In this document: in pieces, positions 1 to 7,725 of the stretch | Layout of the letters: the number at the start of each line of letters is the position of its first letter | Numbering within the stretch: the stretch's first letter is position 1 | Source: PXAH01 sp964605645 | Lineage (GTDB): Bacteria; Omnitrophota; Gorgyraeia; Duberdicusellales; 4484-171 | Assembly: GCA_964605645.1 (NCBI GenBank) | Contig: CAZSDJ010000019.1 | Span: 1 to 31,372, forward strand | DNA: 31,372 bases | Direction of reading: 5' to 3' | Notes under the pieces: model-generated | Seen by the model: the letters and a program-made list of their open reading frames with translations, nothing else | What the model was told of the DNA's origin: nothing | Databases searched by the model: none | Translations under genes and position numbers: made by a program

Positions 1-96
1 CTTAGGTTCAAACAACTAACGCAACACCTTAATCTGTTATAATAGCAGAAAAAAATTACTGCTAAATCTCTATAATCTGTCCAAATTATCGATAAA

Positions 97-123
97 GTGG
101 CGCCGATTAAATAAGGCCGCCAC
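97..123. other. GC-rich inverted repeat (hairpin)
   Basis: GTGGCG at 97-102 is complementary to CGCCAC at 118-123, with a further CC/GG pairing possible inside after a one-base bulge, leaving an AT-rich loop. No T-run follows on either side, so it is not a classic intrinsic terminator. It could be part of an untranslated region of a gene to the left. The role is unknown. Confidence 0.35.
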
Positions 124-164
124 AGAGATAAAGAGATAGACTGACTGGTTATTATATATAGAAT

Positions 165-223
165 TGAGATTGCCTGCCTGCCGGCAGGCAGGCAGGCTTC
201 AGGCTGCTTTGCAGCCTTCGCAA
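165..223. repeat. Palindromic intergenic repeat element
   Basis: The outer arms are ATTGC (168-172) and GCAAT (220-224). Inside are a perfect 24-base palindrome (171-194; TGCCTGCCTGCC followed by its own reverse complement) and a second hairpin with arms AGGCTGC (201-207) and GCAGCCT (211-217) around TTT. Elements that begin GAGATTGC and end GCAATGAC are dispersed through intergenic regions of many uncultivated bacterial genomes; that is recollection, not a search. The nested build suggests a REP- or MITE-like element, lying just beyond the operon terminator. Confidence 0.55.
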
Positions 224-272
224 TGACGGTGCGGTAAGCTATCGCTGTAACCTTTTGAGGTACCGGGACATA

Positions 273-301
273 AAAACACCCGTGCTGAAAGCACGGGTTT
301 T
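273..301. terminator. Bidirectional rho-independent terminator
   Basis: CCCGTGC (279-285) and GCACGGG (291-297) form a perfect 7-bp GC-rich stem with loop TGAAA. TTTT (298-301) follows on the plus strand. On the minus strand the stem is followed by TGTTTTTA, so it can stop transcription in both directions. It lies about 110 bases beyond the last stop codon of the minus-strand operon and is the only good terminator seen in the window. Confidence 0.7.
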
Positions 302-393
302 CTGAATATAAAAAAAACCGGCTCCCCGAGTTGGACGATGTTAATAACGGGAATTAAGTATTGTATACCCGAATTTTCCCAATTTTATGTAAT

Positions 394-411
394 ATTAATT
401 TTAAAATTAAT
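394..411. other. AT-rich palindrome at the last stop codon
   Basis: ATTAATTTT followed by its reverse complement AAAATTAAT is a perfect 18-base palindrome that includes the TAA stop of the terminal gene (407-409). It contains no GC pair, so a stable hairpin is doubtful and chance in AT-rich sequence is likely. Confidence 0.25.
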
Positions 412-1081
412 TACTTTGTTCTAGCGTAGATTTCATCAAGGAACTAGATTGGCTTAAAAGTTCATTCCCTTTTTTCAAATTAATCATTGCTTTTGCGATT
501 AATTTATTTTTATCTTCCCTAGCTTCATTGGTGAGCTCATCAAGCATCTTCCAGGCTCTAGAATAGAAAAATAATGCTTCTTGGGTAGATTCATACACTC
601 GCTGATATTTTTTCGGTGCCACACAAAAACTATGTAAAACCATGGCCCTAGATATTTTATTATTTATAGATTTTATCAAGGGATAATTCTGTTTAGGTAT
701 ATACCCATCTTTTAGATCCTTGGCTATTATATTAAAATTATCTTTTATTTCTTCAGCTAATGTAGCTATCTTTTTAATAAGTATCGAGTAATCTATTTCA
801 TCAGCCTTTAGGTATTCTATCAATATTTTTAGAAATCTTTCAGTATATATATTATCTTTTTGATCTTTTTTTGTGCCAGTTACAAAAGAATCAACTGTAT
901 TGTTTACTGTTAACCATCGTTGGATACGGTTAACTGCACCTTCTGTATCCCCAGACTCTTTTAACTCGAAAGCTTCATCTATAATCTTATTAACCTCTGT
1001 GGTTCCTGCAGCCAAATATACAGGCCCTACATTGCTAAATGAAAAATATACTGTAATGAATAAAGCTAATATCTTTTTCAT
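407..1081 (-). CDS. Secreted helical protein of unknown function, last gene of the operon
   Basis: The protein has 224 residues and I do not recognise its family. Residues 1-25 form a signal peptide (MKK, a hydrophobic stretch, then LAAG); there is no lipobox cysteine, so a soluble periplasmic or exported protein is expected. The rest appears almost wholly alpha-helical, lysine- and glutamate-rich, with helix-turn-helix spacing that could be TPR-like (for example ELKESGDTEGAVNRIQRWL), but no clear TPR consensus repeats. The ATG overlaps the stop of the PilO-like gene (ATGA), and a very strong Shine-Dalgarno GGGGAGGA sits 6 bases upstream. It stands where other systems carry GspC or a pilotin-like accessory factor, so a periplasmic accessory role in the pseudopilus machine is an inference from position alone. 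Confidence 0.8.
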   Translation of the reverse strand: MKKILALFITVYFSFSNVGPVYLAAGTTEVNKIIDEAFELKESGDTEGAVNRIQRWLTVNNTVDSFVTGTKKDQKDNIYTERFLKILIEYLKADEIDYSILIKKIATLAEEIKDNFNIIAKDLKDGYIPKQNYPLIKSINNKISRAMVLHSFCVAPKKYQRVYESTQEALFFYSRAWKMLDELTNEAREDKNKLIAKAMINLKKGNELLSQSSSLMKSTLEQSN

Positions 1082-1656
1082 TTTATTTCCTCCCCTAACA
1101 ATATTGACTTAGAAATATAAACAGTAGATCTTGCAACACTGGAACCGCTGCTTTTAGGCCTGATATCAAAATGTTCAATTTTAAGCAACTGGTTTGAACT
1201 TTCTACATCATAAAAAAAATTAATAAGTTGCTCCATTTGTGCCTCACAAGTTAACCTAGCAGTATATTTCTTAAAAATATCTTCTCCTGAAATATCAGAT
1301 ACTTTTATATCAATTAAGTATACAGAAGATTTATTAGCGATATCCTCAAGCTTTTGCAAAAAAATAACTGTGTCTTCTTCTTGAGACCTTACTTCCTCCA
1401 CATAAGAGGAATACAGTTTCTTCTCTTTTTTTATTTTATCTTTTTGAGCAAGTACATGCAAACTTTTCTTTGCTATCCTTTTTTCTTTTTCGATTTCCTT
1501 ATTTAATTTTCTCATCTTGTTTAATGTAGGGCCTATAATGAAACCATTGAAGACAGCAACCAAAATAATAAAGGCAGTAAAATAAAAAATAACCTTTTCT
1601 TTCTTGTTCAGATTAGCAAAAAAAACTATTATATTTTTTAATAGATTATCTTTCAT
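1078..1656 (-). CDS. PilO/GspM-like inner-membrane assembly protein
   Basis: The protein has 192 residues: a short cytoplasmic N-terminus, one transmembrane helix (about residues 23-45, starting IFYFTAFIILVAVFNGF), a charged coiled coil (about 47-90), then a small alpha/beta domain (about 95-190). This is the layout of PilO and GspM, which dimerise in the periplasm and link the cytoplasmic PilM/GspL ring to the pseudopilus. Sequence similarity in this family is low, so the call rests on topology, size and position directly after the PilM-PilN fusion. The start ATG overlaps the stop of that gene (ATGA). Confidence 0.75.
   Translation of the reverse strand: MKDNLLKNIIVFFANLNKKEKVIFYFTAFIILVAVFNGFIIGPTLNKMRKLNKEIEKEKRIAKKSLHVLAQKDKIKKEKKLYSSYVEEVRSQEEDTVIFLQKLEDIANKSSVYLIDIKVSDISGEDIFKKYTARLTCEAQMEQLINFFYDVESSNQLLKIEHFDIRPKSSGSSVARSTVYISKSILLGEEIK
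1088..1095 (-). promoter_or_regulatory. Strong ribosome binding site of the terminal gene
   Basis: GGGGAGGA on the minus strand, 6 bases before the ATG at 1081. It lies inside the end of the upstream coding region. It is stronger than most sites in the operon, suggesting efficient independent translation of the unknown secreted protein. Confidence 0.7.
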
Positions 1657-3095
1657 TTTTCATTTTCCAGAGTAGTTGTAATTTTAAAATCTGTTAAATC
1701 CTTACCATCTTCTTTTCTTTTAGTTGTATATTCAGTCTTTGTATCTTTAAAATATTTTGACTTCTCTATGTCTTTAACAAAATTAAAAACTGTTGACATG
1801 GATTGAGAAGTACCTTCAATAGAAAACTGATTATCCTCGCTAACTCTTATGTGATTTAGATAAATATTATCCGGGATGGTCTCATATAATACATTTAACA
1901 TCTCTAAAGAATGCCCGCGCTTTGATAAGTAATCTTTTATAATTTTAATTTTAGAGAAATCTTTAATTAGATCCTCCGCTTCTGAGTTAACAGATTTATA
2001 TTTGTCTTTAATTTTTTGCAAATAAAATTCCTTCATATAAACTTTTCCTATTAGGATGCTGCAAACTAATATTAAAATTCCCATTACCAAAGCACCCGTC
2101 TTTATAATCTCTTTGCCCCTTTCCTCAAAACCTTTCTTTAGTTTCGTTTCCTCCGGCAAAACATTAATCAAAAGTTTCTCTAATACCAACGATGGACTAA
2201 TTACATCTAAAAAAGACACTTTCCTTTCTAATTCATATTCACGCCGGACTTCTTCGGTAAATGGCAAAACATCATAATAAGGTATTACATCAAGCGGTAG
2301 AGTTAAATTATTTTCAAGGATAGTTTTTAAATCCTGATAATCCTTAACTGCTCCTGTTAATATAAAGCGATGAGGCTCTTCATCAATCTCTTCACTTTGA
2401 TAAAATTTAATAGATTCTTTAACCTCTTCTATAAATTTTACTTCAAACTCCTTTTTTTTAGCAAGAAAATATTCTATACCAAAAGGGATACTCCTTATAA
2501 ATAATATTTTATTTTTTCGTAAAACAGTAAAATCTGAGTGTTCATCGCTGATATTAACAATAACCACTGGTTTATCTTCAATTTTATTTCGTGAAAGTTG
2601 TTGATAAAGATGCCCAATCCCTTCCGGGGCAATAACTATCCTGTCAATTCCTAACCCTGATTCTGCTAATATTTTTAAACATCTTTCCACCAACTTCCTG
2701 GGGATAATAACTAACAATATTTTTGTGTAATTCTCTTTATAAGTGCCAACTACAGTATAATCAATAATTATTTCTTCTCTGGAATAAGGTGTGTACCTCC
2801 CAGCTTGTAAATTAAGTATTTCCTTTATTTCTTCTGAATCACGAGAAGGAATTTCAATATTCTTATTAATCAAGAAATAAGACGGTACGCTGTATACAAC
2901 CTTACTGCCTTTAAACCCTATATCTTTAAAAATTTCTTTTATTACCCCGGCAATTTCATCGTCAGCAAGGCCCTTTATATCTTTAATAATCAGTTTTGTG
3001 ATTTCTACTTTATGAAGTAAACTTTTTGCATAAGCAATTTTTAGCTTACCTTTATCGAAATTTATGCAAACAATACCTTTATCTATTTTAGCCAC
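1653..3095 (-). CDS. PilM-PilN fusion (GspL-like platform protein)
   Basis: The protein has 480 residues. Residues 1 to about 310 form an actin-like PilM domain, with the typical VPSYFLINKNIEIP and AGRYTPYSREEIIIDY segments. A transmembrane helix follows (about 332-352, GALVMGILILVCSILIG), then a coiled coil and a PilN-like ferredoxin-fold domain (IPDNIYLNHIRVSEDNQFSI onward). In type IV pilus systems PilM and PilN are separate, while GspL of type II systems has the same cytoplasm-membrane-periplasm layout in one chain. It should recruit the GspE ATPase and contact the PilO/GspM-like protein encoded next. The start is GTG, chosen because GGGGAGGA lies 7 bases upstream. It follows gspK after a 59-base gap. 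Confidence 0.85.
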   Translation of the reverse strand: MAKIDKGIVCINFDKGKLKIAYAKSLLHKVEITKLIIKDIKGLADDEIAGVIKEIFKDIGFKGSKVVYSVPSYFLINKNIEIPSRDSEEIKEILNLQAGRYTPYSREEIIIDYTVVGTYKENYTKILLVIIPRKLVERCLKILAESGLGIDRIVIAPEGIGHLYQQLSRNKIEDKPVVIVNISDEHSDFTVLRKNKILFIRSIPFGIEYFLAKKKEFEVKFIEEVKESIKFYQSEEIDEEPHRFILTGAVKDYQDLKTILENNLTLPLDVIPYYDVLPFTEEVRREYELERKVSFLDVISPSLVLEKLLINVLPEETKLKKGFEERGKEIIKTGALVMGILILVCSILIGKVYMKEFYLQKIKDKYKSVNSEAEDLIKDFSKIKIIKDYLSKRGHSLEMLNVLYETIPDNIYLNHIRVSEDNQFSIEGTSQSMSTVFNFVKDIEKSKYFKDTKTEYTTKRKEDGKDLTDFKITTTLENEK

Positions 3096-3102
3096 TGATA
3101 AA

Positions 3103-3110
3103 TCCTCCCC
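3103..3110 (-). promoter_or_regulatory. Ribosome binding site deciding the GTG start of the PilM-PilN gene
   Basis: GGGGAGGA on the minus strand, 7 bases before the GTG at 3095. It sits in the 59-base gap after gspK and supports GTG as initiator. I see no convincing promoter or terminator in the gap. Confidence 0.7.
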
Positions 3111-3154
3111 AAAGAACTATAAAATATAATAGAGTGATACATAACAAATAAAAC

Positions 3155-4213
3155 TTATTCCTCACGCCAGTATTTAATTTCGCCATATTTACTTTTATAA
3201 TTTTCTTTTAAACTTCGTTTTCCTGCTTGTTGCAAAAAAGGCTGATACACACAAATTATTTTATAAGGATTACTGTTTTTACCTATTTTTGATTCACTGA
3301 TTATCGTAAAATTGGAAGACTTGGTAACCGCATCAGTTGCTGAAATTACATTATTTAAATTCGCTGCTTCACTTGGGCTTAATGAAATTAATTGACTTAG
3401 GGTTGCTGCTGCATTTTGCGGTTGACTAAAAGAATTATCATCTGCTGTCCCTTCTATCATATCTTCTCCTTTACGAAATATTAATATTTTCTTAACAACA
3501 CTTTCGTATAAACCTAAAGACAACAATACTTTGCTTGAAGCTGTATTTATATTAACTTTACCGTTTCCGTATACGGTAATAAAATTTTTTATTTTATCAA
3601 ATGTTGCTTTATCCATCCACCTTACTAAAAATAACTCCTCCAAAGTTTCAAAGTCTGAATCTTTAGCTTCATAGGGACTTTCTAAATTTTTATAATACCT
3701 GTCTTCAGCACTACCTAAGGGTATCGACAGCTCACTATCTTTGTCGCGCCAATCTACAATGGCTGCAGCTAAATTTTGTGCTTCCATTTTATCAAAACCT
3801 AAGCTCAGAAACAATCTCCGTATTATACTTTGATTGGCCTTATTCATATTTATTTTTCTTTCTTCATCTACAACTCCATAGACTTTCCTAAGCCGTCCTA
3901 ATTCTTCGCTAAAAGTATTGTAGCTAATCGTATAAGTACCTTCCCCTATGGGCCTATCCCTAAACTTATTCTCATTATTAAACCACGGATCAGCTAAAGT
4001 ATTTACATTTAAACTGGAATTTTGATGAAACTCTGAGATCATTAGCTTTATTGCTGATTCTGCTAGAAAGGGTAACTTATGCCTTTCATTTAATCTTTTA
4101 GCTACTAATATTTTTTGTCTAGTGGTAAAACCTAAATATAAAGCAAAAACAGTCAACACGGATAAAGCCCAAAGCGCGATAATTAATATTGAGGATTTTT
4201 GACTATTTTTCAT
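3155..4213 (-). CDS. gspK: Minor pseudopilin GspK
   Basis: The protein has 352 residues. It begins with a short leader and hydrophobic helix (SILIIALWALSVLTVFALYL) and lacks the Glu+5-type FTLIE motif, as expected for GspK. The middle shows GspK hallmarks: KINMNKAN, the DWRDKDSE segment of the first SAM-like helical subdomain, and VNINTASSKVL of the second. GspK caps the pseudopilus tip with GspI and GspJ and is the largest of the minor pseudopilins; this length is usual. Its ATG lies inside the end of gspJ (11-base overlap) with no clear Shine-Dalgarno, which points to translational coupling. Confidence 0.9.
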   Translation of the reverse strand: MKNSQKSSILIIALWALSVLTVFALYLGFTTRQKILVAKRLNERHKLPFLAESAIKLMISEFHQNSSLNVNTLADPWFNNENKFRDRPIGEGTYTISYNTFSEELGRLRKVYGVVDEERKINMNKANQSIIRRLFLSLGFDKMEAQNLAAAIVDWRDKDSELSIPLGSAEDRYYKNLESPYEAKDSDFETLEELFLVRWMDKATFDKIKNFITVYGNGKVNINTASSKVLLSLGLYESVVKKILIFRKGEDMIEGTADDNSFSQPQNAAATLSQLISLSPSEAANLNNVISATDAVTKSSNFTIISESKIGKNSNPYKIICVYQPFLQQAGKRSLKENYKSKYGEIKYWREE

Positions 4214-4847
4214 TACAACATTTACCGATAGGAATAAAGATGGTTTTTACCATCTTATTGTTAGCTATTTTTTTCTCAAGTTCTATATTTATTCTTATTG
4301 CTTGCGGAATCTTTCCTTGTTCTCCTTCTTTTATCCAGTCTTGTTTCCAGCTATACTGCTTACGTTGGGGATCATAATAATAATATTCAAAATTTAGCCG
4401 TTTAATATCACTTAGAATTATCTTGTAACTTGGAGATTTTTTTTGGTATATCGAGCTGTAATCAGATTGGGCTCTTTCTAAAGTATTTTTTAAAACATCA
4501 AAATAATAACTTACTTTTCCAACAGTTAAAACATTTTTCCCTTGGCTGCCAGAAACAACTACCGGCGCAGAAAAACTAACCTGGCCTTTTTTTCCTAAAA
4601 AAGGTATTACCGAAGATTCAATGGTATTTTTAAAATCTTTTTCGGCTTTTTCATAAAAAATGATCAATTCTTCTAAAGGTGTTTTCTTAGCTACTTTTTC
4701 CCATATTTTCATACCAGAACTAAAGGTAAAAAATAATGCTGAAGCAATTACTGCTACTAAAGCGCTCACTGTTAATATTTCAATAAGCGTAAAACTTCTT
4801 TTTTTTCTGGAAAAAATAAGATAATTAATGGCTGAAAGGGTATCCAC
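4203..4847 (-). CDS. gspJ: Minor pseudopilin GspJ-like
   Basis: The protein has 214 residues with an N-methylation type prepilin signal KKRSFTLIEILTV; the predicted cleavage is after Ser, leaving mature FTLIE. The glutamate at mature position 5 is present. Length and the C-terminal IPQAIRINIELE segment match GspJ, which forms the tip trimer with GspI and GspK. The only in-frame upstream initiator is GTG at 4847, giving an 18-residue leader that is longer than usual; the Shine-Dalgarno is poor, so a shorter non-ATG start cannot be excluded. It starts 16 bases after the gspI stop. Confidence 0.8.
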   Translation of the reverse strand: MDTLSAINYLIFSRKKRSFTLIEILTVSALVAVIASALFFTFSSGMKIWEKVAKKTPLEELIIFYEKAEKDFKNTIESSVIPFLGKKGQVSFSAPVVVSGSQGKNVLTVGKVSYYFDVLKNTLERAQSDYSSIYQKKSPSYKIILSDIKRLNFEYYYYDPQRKQYSWKQDWIKEGEQGKIPQAIRINIELEKKIANNKMVKTIFIPIGKCCNEK

Positions 4848-4863
4848 CCCTATTTAAGTAATA

Positions 4864-5256
4864 TCAATTTTGTATATATATGACATCTGACATACTTACT
4901 CGCTTTGCGGATTCTTGCCAGAAAACTTTCAAGTTTAACCTGTATAGATATAAATCCTGAGTAGCATTAATTAGCTTAATCCTGGCTTCCCAGAAAAATT
5001 TCTTCCCTTTTTTCAGAAAAATACCCTTCTGTTGTAAATTAGCTATCTGTTTTGATCGGATTAATCCATCCTGAACTTCCCAAATCTTTTCTGCTGACCA
5101 TTGCTGAACATAGAGCCGGTTTAGATAATAACTAAATCCATTCAAACAAGTAAAAAAAGAACCGTATAACAATACTAGCCCCGAAGATAAAATAGCAACA
5201 GTTACCATCAGCTCAACAAAAGTAAAACTTTTTTTATTCCCAATTTGTAATATCAT
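4864..5256 (-). CDS. gspI: Minor pseudopilin GspI-like
   Basis: The protein has 130 residues from the chosen start. Leader MILQIGNKKS is followed by mature FTFVELMVTVAILSSG, with Glu at mature position 5. The small body and the C-terminal beta segment (LYLYRLNLKVFWQE) fit GspI better than GspH. An earlier ATG at 5274 exists, but GAGGAAA lies 6 bases before the ATG at 5256, so the later start is preferred; it overlaps the end of gspG by 23 bases. GspI would nucleate the tip complex with GspJ and GspK. The -1 residue is Ser rather than Gly. Confidence 0.75.
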   Translation of the reverse strand: MILQIGNKKSFTFVELMVTVAILSSGLVLLYGSFFTCLNGFSYYLNRLYVQQWSAEKIWEVQDGLIRSKQIANLQQKGIFLKKGKKFFWEARIKLINATQDLYLYRLNLKVFWQESAKRVSMSDVIYIQN

Positions 5257-5638
5257 CTTCGCTTTCCTCACCATCTCTGCCTAATGAGTATAGATCATAG
5301 CTATGCGGCCGATGAGTACCTGGATGTTCATACTGATACGGCCTCCCCCAGGGGTCAACCGGTTTTTTTTCTAAGTACGGGCCGTTCCAGTTAGTGCCAG
5401 AACTTGACCTGGATAATAAAGCTGCCAAACCTTCTTCAGAACTGGGATAAGTACCGTTATCTAACTCATACAAATCTAAGGCTGTGGCTAAATTAGCACT
5501 AATATCTGCTTGCGCTGCTGCGATTTTAGCTTGTTCTGAACGCCCAGCTAGCCTCGGCATTATCATTGCTGCTAAAGTTCCAATTATTACAACTACCAAA
5601 AGAATTTCAATAAGTGTAAAACTTCTACGATTTTTCAT
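5234..5638 (-). CDS. gspG: Major pseudopilin GspG
   Basis: The protein has 134 residues from the chosen start: leader MKNRRS, then mature FTLIEILLVVVIIGTLAAM, with Glu+5. The body carries the GspG signature: YELDNGTYPSSEEGLAAL, DPWGRPYQYEHPG and a C-terminal calcium-binding loop region (SLGRDGEESEDDITNW). GspG is the main subunit of the type II pseudopilus, so this marks the operon as type II-like rather than a plain type IV pilus. The ATG at 5638 overlaps the stop of the protease gene (ATGA) and has GGGAGGA just upstream; in-frame ATGs at 5650 and 5665 would only lengthen the leader. The residue before the cleavage site is Ser. Confidence 0.95.
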   Translation of the reverse strand: MKNRRSFTLIEILLVVVIIGTLAAMIMPRLAGRSEQAKIAAAQADISANLATALDLYELDNGTYPSSEEGLAALLSRSSSGTNWNGPYLEKKPVDPWGRPYQYEHPGTHRPHSYDLYSLGRDGEESEDDITNWE

Positions 5639-6483
5639 TTTTCCTCCCATAAATCTTTCAACCATTTCAGCTCTAACTCTTCAACACTGCGCACAGACAT
5701 CGGATAAGAAAATTTTAATGCTTCATTGATATCTTTTCCATCACGCAGCTGCCTGCAAAAAGATATAAAATTATCTGCACCGTAGGTCTTAACCAAAAAA
5801 TCAATCAAAGAAACCGACTGCACATAAAAAAGTTCAATTACCTTTTTATTAACAATCTTATTAAGATTTAACATCATCAGCCGTTCTATCGGGATTGGCT
5901 TGTGATATTGCAGCAGTTCTTTCATTTTTTGTTTTACATATTTACGTTTATATTTTTCTTGCCATTGTGCTACCCCCTCATCTATCCATAAAGGTATATT
6001 TCTTCGCCCTACATAATCTCTAAAAAGCAAATGGGTGATTTCATGAGGTAAAACAGCATCAAGAAATTTACGGTTTTTGCTGTAACTTATAATCTCCATA
6101 TCTTTATAATTAGCTATGCCTTCAGCCCAATGGGCATAACCTTTTTTTTTGATATAATCTAGGTAAGATTCATAATCTGGATAAATATAAATTTTTACCC
6201 GCTTCGACCAAGACCAAAATTTTTTATAACGAGGATAACCTAGATCATCTGCAATCTTTTCATAATACTCTTCACATTTATCCAGAGTTTTTTTAGCAAA
6301 TTGCCTATTGTTAACATAATATATTTTAAAATGCTCTCCTTTTAATTCCTGCCAACTCTGAGCAATAGCTAAATTATCCATACTTATAAATAAGAGAACA
6401 AAAGAAAACAGGCAAAAAACAAAAAAGGGGAAAATTAATCTATCTGTTGCTAATTGTTTTTTATCGATTGGACTATTAACCAT
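5635..6483 (-). CDS. Membrane-anchored HExxH metalloprotease, peptidase MA-like
   Basis: The protein has 282 residues from ATG 6483 (a TTG one codon earlier is possible). Residues about 16-35 are a hydrophobic signal-anchor or signal peptide. The domain starting WQELKGEHFKIYY is typical of the peptidase-MA-like gluzincins. HEITH (147-151) supplies two zinc ligands and the catalytic Glu, and WIDEGVAQW supplies the downstream Glu (169) as third ligand. The active site is therefore intact and should face the periplasm. It is embedded between gspF (1-base TGATG overlap) and gspG (ATGA overlap), so it is co-translated with the secretion genes. Processing of an exported substrate, possibly the giant protein encoded in the same operon, is an inference. 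Confidence 0.85.
   Translation of the reverse strand: MVNSPIDKKQLATDRLIFPFFVFCLFSFVLLFISMDNLAIAQSWQELKGEHFKIYYVNNRQFAKKTLDKCEEYYEKIADDLGYPRYKKFWSWSKRVKIYIYPDYESYLDYIKKKGYAHWAEGIANYKDMEIISYSKNRKFLDAVLPHEITHLLFRDYVGRRNIPLWIDEGVAQWQEKYKRKYVKQKMKELLQYHKPIPIERLMMLNLNKIVNKKVIELFYVQSVSLIDFLVKTYGADNFISFCRQLRDGKDINEALKFSYPMSVRSVEELELKWLKDLWEEK
5642..5648 (-). promoter_or_regulatory. Ribosome binding site deciding the gspG start
   Basis: GGGAGGA on the minus strand immediately upstream of ATG 5638, inside the end of the protease gene. The short spacing still favours this start because it gives a normal 6-residue prepilin leader. Confidence 0.6.
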
Positions 6484-7697
6484 CAAGACATCAAATCCAT
6501 TTGAAATATTGGCAGCAACATCGCAATAACAATAAAACCAACTATTAACCCCACAACTATAATTATTAAAGGCTCGAGAAGAGTGGTCATAGTCCTTACT
6601 GTCTCTTCCGTTTGGCGTTCATAGGCTGCCGCTACCTCAAAAAGAGATTCAGTTAATTTGCTCGATTCTTCTCCCATAATCAATAAATTAGTCATAAACA
6701 AAGGAAAAATCGGTGATTGCTCAAGGGCTTTTCCGAATGAACCTCCTTCTTCTAATTCTTTACTGCTCCGTAATACTTCTTGTCTCATAATTGTATTATC
6801 TAAAGTAGGAGTCGCTATCTTAACTGCCTTTAACATTGAAAGGCCGTTATCTAATAAAACTGCTAAGGTACGGCTAAATCTAGCCAATTCTAATTGACGA
6901 TGAAGTTTTCCAAAAATCGGTAATTTTAATTTAATACGGCTAATTATTTTTTGTCCTTTTTCTGATTGAGCATATGACCGTCCTATAAAAAACAATACCC
7001 CTGAAATTAAAAGTAGAAACGGCCCGAAAGATCGAAAACCTTTACTTGTATATATCAAAATTCTTGTTACTGCCGGTAATTCACTGCCAAGGCGGGAAAA
7101 AATATTCATCAGACGGGGGATGACAAAAGCAAACATAAATATTGTTGTAGCAACAGCTACAAAAACCATAACCCCCGGATATGCCAATGCTGTCTTTACC
7201 TTACTTGCAATTTCTTCTTGCTTCTGGCGATAAGTAGAAATCCTGGTTAATGCCTCCGGCAAACTGCCGCCGCTCTCTCCCGCATGGACCATCGCAATAT
7301 AAATAGGCGAGAACAGTTTCGGATAATTAGCCAAAGCAAGAGAAAATGCTTGCCCTTCTTTTATTTGTGCTTTAATTTCAAACAGTATCTCCTTAAGATG
7401 AATGTTTTCTGTTTGAGAATAAATCACATCAAGGCTGCGAATAATTGTCATCCCTGACTTTAAAAAACTCGCCAGCTGACGGCTAAAAGCAGTAATATCT
7501 TTTGATTTTATTTTTCGTGAAGATAAAAAAGATGAAGTTTGTTTTGACTTACCCGCCTCTTTTGCTTCTTTAATTTTAATAGGCAATAAGCCAAACTTGG
7601 TAATCTTATCAACAGCATCATCTTCAGACGATGCTTCTATCACTCCTTCAATATTTTCACTAGGGCCTTTTTTTGCCCAATATTTATAATTCGGCAT
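6483..7697 (-). CDS. gspF: Inner-membrane platform protein GspF
   Basis: The protein has 404 residues, the standard GspF/PilC length. It has an N-terminal soluble segment (MPNYKYWAKK, as in most GspF), then two T2SSF domains (about 75-195 and 275-400). Three hydrophobic segments are visible (about 175-200, 225-245 and 375-400), the last including VVGLIVGFIVIAMLLPIF. GspF sits at the centre of the inner-membrane platform, and its rotation or conformational change, driven by GspE, inserts pseudopilins. It follows gspE after 28 bases, with AAGGAT before the ATG. Confidence 0.95.
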   Translation of the reverse strand: MPNYKYWAKKGPSENIEGVIEASSEDDAVDKITKFGLLPIKIKEAKEAGKSKQTSSFLSSRKIKSKDITAFSRQLASFLKSGMTIIRSLDVIYSQTENIHLKEILFEIKAQIKEGQAFSLALANYPKLFSPIYIAMVHAGESGGSLPEALTRISTYRQKQEEIASKVKTALAYPGVMVFVAVATTIFMFAFVIPRLMNIFSRLGSELPAVTRILIYTSKGFRSFGPFLLLISGVLFFIGRSYAQSEKGQKIISRIKLKLPIFGKLHRQLELARFSRTLAVLLDNGLSMLKAVKIATPTLDNTIMRQEVLRSSKELEEGGSFGKALEQSPIFPLFMTNLLIMGEESSKLTESLFEVAAAYERQTEETVRTMTTLLEPLIIIVVGLIVGFIVIAMLLPIFQMDLMS

Positions 7698-7725
7698 TTC
7701 GGTAATGATCCTTATAACTTCTAAT

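Larger units (their letters stand above)
1..406. other. Non-coding region downstream of the operon
   Basis: No convincing reading frame lies in these 406 bases. They hold, from left to right, a GC-rich hairpin (97-123), a palindromic repeat element bounded by ATTGC and GCAAT (165-223), a strong terminator-like hairpin (279-297) and an AT-rich palindrome (394-411) that overlaps the last stop codon of the operon. A TATAAT hexamer at 38-43 has no convincing -35 partner. The region is the 3' boundary of the minus-strand operon; the gene to the left is outside the window. Confidence 0.7.

Noticed and set aside
38..43. TATAAT promoter -10 element
   Set aside because: No acceptable -35 hexamer at the right distance and no gene visible downstream on the plus strand.
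171..194. Start of a CRISPR or simple TGCC microsatellite
   Set aside because: There is one palindromic unit only, with no spacers or repeated units.
5234..5665. Longer gspG from ATG 5665
   Set aside because: It would overlap the protease gene by 31 bases and give a 15-residue leader; ATG 5638 has a ribosome binding site and a standard leader.
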